Assembly: GCA_002407845.1 (NCBI GenBank)
Contig: DHPK01000010.1
Span: 177,747 to 194,298 of the forward strand
Reading direction: 5' to 3'
Origin: Leptolinea sp. UBA5366
Lineage (GTDB): Bacteria > Chloroflexota > Anaerolineae > Anaerolineales > Anaerolineaceae
Length of the DNA: 16,552 nt
Shown here: positions 14,878 through 16,552 of the stretch, piece after piece
How positions within the stretch are numbered: position 1 is the stretch's first letter
Layout: the number at the start of each line of letters is the position of its first letter
Program-made: the position numbers and the translations under genes
The notes under the pieces: model-generated
Seen by the model: only the letters and a program-made list of their open reading frames with translations
What the model was told of the DNA's origin: nothing
Database searches by the model: none

Positions 14878-15840
14878 TTATTTATTCACGACATTAATTG
14901 GATCGCCGTCCAGGAAATGGCGCAAGTTTTCTGCGGCGGTGTTGACCAGACGCATCCGGCTTTCTCTGGCTGCCCACGAGATATGGGGAGTGATGATGCA
15001 GTTTTTGGCTTTCAAGAGCGGGTTGTCGGCTTTCATCGGCTCTTCGCTGATGACGTCCAGACCGGCGAAATAGACTTTCCCGCTGTTCAGTGCATCAGCA
15101 AGGTCCTGCTCAACCACCAACTGACCGCGGCTGTTATTTATGATGATGACGCCGTCTTTCATTTTTTCGATCGTTGCGGAATTAATCAGCCCGTTTGTTT
15201 CGGGCGTCAGCGGACAATGCAGAGCGATGACGTCTGAGCCAGACAGCAGGGCATCCAGAGAGACATATTCCGCCAAAGCTGCCCCTTCCTCGTCCTGATC
15301 TGCGCTGGTTGCGATCACCTTCATTCCCATAGCTTTTGCGATGCGGGCAGTCGTTTTGCCGATGCGTCCCAGCCCGATGATGCCAATTGTCTTGTCCATC
15401 AGCTCAATACTCGGATAATCCCAGAAACAATAATCCGGGCACTCGATCCACTTGCCCTCATGCACCACGCGGTTATGGTGTCCGACCTGATTGCAAATTT
15501 CGAGCAGCAGGGCGATTGCGAACTGGCCGACAATTGCGGTGCCATAGGAAGGAATGTTAGTGACTGGTATTCTTTTTTCGCGGGCGGCATCGATATCGAT
15601 TGCGTTGTAACCGGTTGCCATTACGCCGATATAGCGAAGGTTCGGCGCGTTAAAAATAATTTCACGGGTAATGTGCACCTTGTTGGTGAACAGAATCTCA
15701 GCGTCACCGATCCGCTCCAGGACAATCTTTGGGTCATCAGGCGTGCGGTCATAAAAGGTGAGTTCGCCAAATTGTTCAAGCAATTCCAAACTTATATCAC
15801 CGGGATTGAGTGTATACCCATCTAAAAATACCATTTTCAT
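14878..15840 (-). CDS. D-isomer-specific 2-hydroxyacid dehydrogenase (glycerate dehydrogenase/hydroxypyruvate reductase-like)
   Basis: The 320-residue protein has the family's two-domain layout. The N-terminal part of the catalytic domain (1-100) begins MKMVFLDGYTLNPGD, a start I recall from glycerate-dehydrogenase-like members. The nucleotide domain follows with GLGRIG (156-161), and the catalytic residues are R238 in NNSRGQLV, E267 in SEEP and H286 in TPHISWA. It reduces a 2-oxo acid to the D-hydroxy acid or the reverse. The end of the second Rossmann strand reads VIATSADQ, without the Asp of NAD-specific members, so NADP use is possible. ATG 15840 is preceded by AAGGAA; an upstream TTG at 15882 is less likely. 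A truncated DeoR regulator lies 99 bases upstream on the same strand. Substrate remains uncertain among glyoxylate, hydroxypyruvate and others. Confidence 0.92.
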   Translation of the reverse strand: MKMVFLDGYTLNPGDISLELLEQFGELTFYDRTPDDPKIVLERIGDAEILFTNKVHITREIIFNAPNLRYIGVMATGYNAIDIDAAREKRIPVTNIPSYGTAIVGQFAIALLLEICNQVGHHNRVVHEGKWIECPDYCFWDYPSIELMDKTIGIIGLGRIGKTTARIAKAMGMKVIATSADQDEEGAALAEYVSLDALLSGSDVIALHCPLTPETNGLINSATIEKMKDGVIIINNSRGQLVVEQDLADALNSGKVYFAGLDVISEEPMKADNPLLKAKNCIITPHISWAARESRMRLVNTAAENLRHFLDGDPINVVNK

Positions 15841-15939
15841 TGTGCTGTTCCTTAAAAATGAAGATAAAGTTGATTCTATCAAGAAACCTGTTGGTTTTTT
15901 ACTAAAAAAAGGAAGGTTCGTCTCCTCGCTAGTTTTCTT

Positions 15940-16552
15940 TTATACAGTGAAAACTTCCAATCCCAGCGATTTCAATTTTTCGATGGATTCAGCTTGAATT
16001 GAACTGTCAGTGATAATCCCCTGAAAATCACTGAGCGCAGCTGAGCGGCAGTTTCCCTGCTGGCTGAACTTGGCGCTTTCTGCCACGAGGTAACTTTTTC
16101 GACTGACCTTGATCGCGCTGGTTTTCGTCAGGGCATCGTCGATTTCATAAGTTGTGACGCTTTCTCGCATCAGGTCGATGCCGACCGCACCGATGAAAGC
16201 CTGATCAAACTGATATTTTGACAGCCATTCAATTGTGACCGCGCCTGTGAATCCTGATTTTTCTCGGTTCAATTTTCCGCCGATGAAGATCAGTTTTACG
16301 CGTGAATCGATTGAGAGCACTTTCATGATCTCGATCATATTCGTGACGACAGTGACGTTTCGGTTTTTTCTGACAAGGAGATTTGCCAATTCCAGATTGA
16401 TGGACGAAATATCCAAAAAAATCATTTCTCCATTTCCGATTAGCGATTCAGCTTTTTCCGCGATTCTTATTTTAACAGCGGTCGGTTTTCCTTTTCTGCT
16501 GATTGAATTCAGCTGGCGGGATTTGCCTTTGAGCGGAATCGCCCCGCCGTAA
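15940..16552 (-). CDS. DeoR/GlpR-family transcriptional regulator, N-terminus cut by the window edge
   Basis: The open frame continues from the right edge with no start in view and gives 203 residues, starting YGGAIPLKGK, the linker that follows the DNA-binding domain in DeoR proteins. The effector domain shows EMIFLDISSINLELANLL, VVTN, LIFIGGKLNREKSGFTG, FDQAFIGAVGID and a VAESAKF segment, matching the DeoR C-terminal sensor (compare FlgaggId and DsSKF). An internal ATG at 16425 is not the real start. The HTH part lies outside the window. The usual GTT phosphosugar loop (FLDxGTT) reads FLDISSI here, so ligand binding may differ. DeoR regulators usually sense a phosphosugar and repress neighbouring catabolic genes; the downstream dehydrogenase is the obvious target. 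Confidence 0.88.
   Translation of the reverse strand, partial: YGGAIPLKGKSRQLNSISRKGKPTAVKIRIAEKAESLIGNGEMIFLDISSINLELANLLVRKNRNVTVVTNMIEIMKVLSIDSRVKLIFIGGKLNREKSGFTGAVTIEWLSKYQFDQAFIGAVGIDLMRESVTTYEIDDALTKTSAIKVSRKSYLVAESAKFSQQGNCRSAALSDFQGIITDSSIQAESIEKLKSLGLEVFTV

Noticed and set aside
1..16552. CRISPR array, insertion sequence, tRNA/rRNA or defence-system genes
   Set aside because: No regularly spaced repeats, terminal inverted repeats with transposase, tRNA-like folds or known defence motifs were seen on reading both strands.

Overview
The window is chromosomal DNA of roughly balanced base composition, carrying mostly housekeeping and sugar-metabolism genes. Nothing in it looks like phage, an insertion sequence, CRISPR or an RNA gene. 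The best guess for the source is an anaerobic bacterium of the Chloroflexota (class Anaerolineae). This rests on remembered resemblance of the 697-residue membrane protein and the membrane-tethered SGNH protein to lineage-specific proteins of that group, so it is only moderately secure; a Firmicutes-like anaerobe is the alternative. Most starts have ordinary Shine-Dalgarno sites, but a few (xseA, the nitroreductase gene) lack one and sit directly behind a -10-like hexamer.

Left edge (1-2123, minus strand): a tight three-gene unit transcribed as Hsp70-type ATPase, then a DUF2997-like small protein, then a truncated single-cluster radical SAM protein. It runs off the left end and is the least understood and most interesting part of the window.

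2254-6996: galactokinase on the plus strand runs convergently into a minus-strand operon of xseA-xseB-DUF212 (divergent PAP2)-SGNH hydrolase, with every junction overlapping or nearly so except xseA/xseB (14 bases). rnhA (RNase HI) lies upstream of it on the same strand.

7080-11904 (plus strand): nitroreductase overlapping a polytopic membrane protein, followed by glutamate racemase (murI, peptidoglycan D-glutamate supply). After a separate promoter-like site comes an aldose 1-epimerase-like gene ending in a clear intrinsic terminator. The epimerase and galactokinase could feed the same galactose route, although galT and galE are not in the window.

11903-16552 (minus strand): a MATE-family exporter, a gene-poor AT-rich gap, nagB (glucosamine-6-phosphate deaminase) with its own terminator and an operator-like repeat cluster, then a D-2-hydroxyacid dehydrogenase with its own terminator. 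Upstream of that is a DeoR-type regulator cut by the right edge, the likely local regulator of the dehydrogenase.
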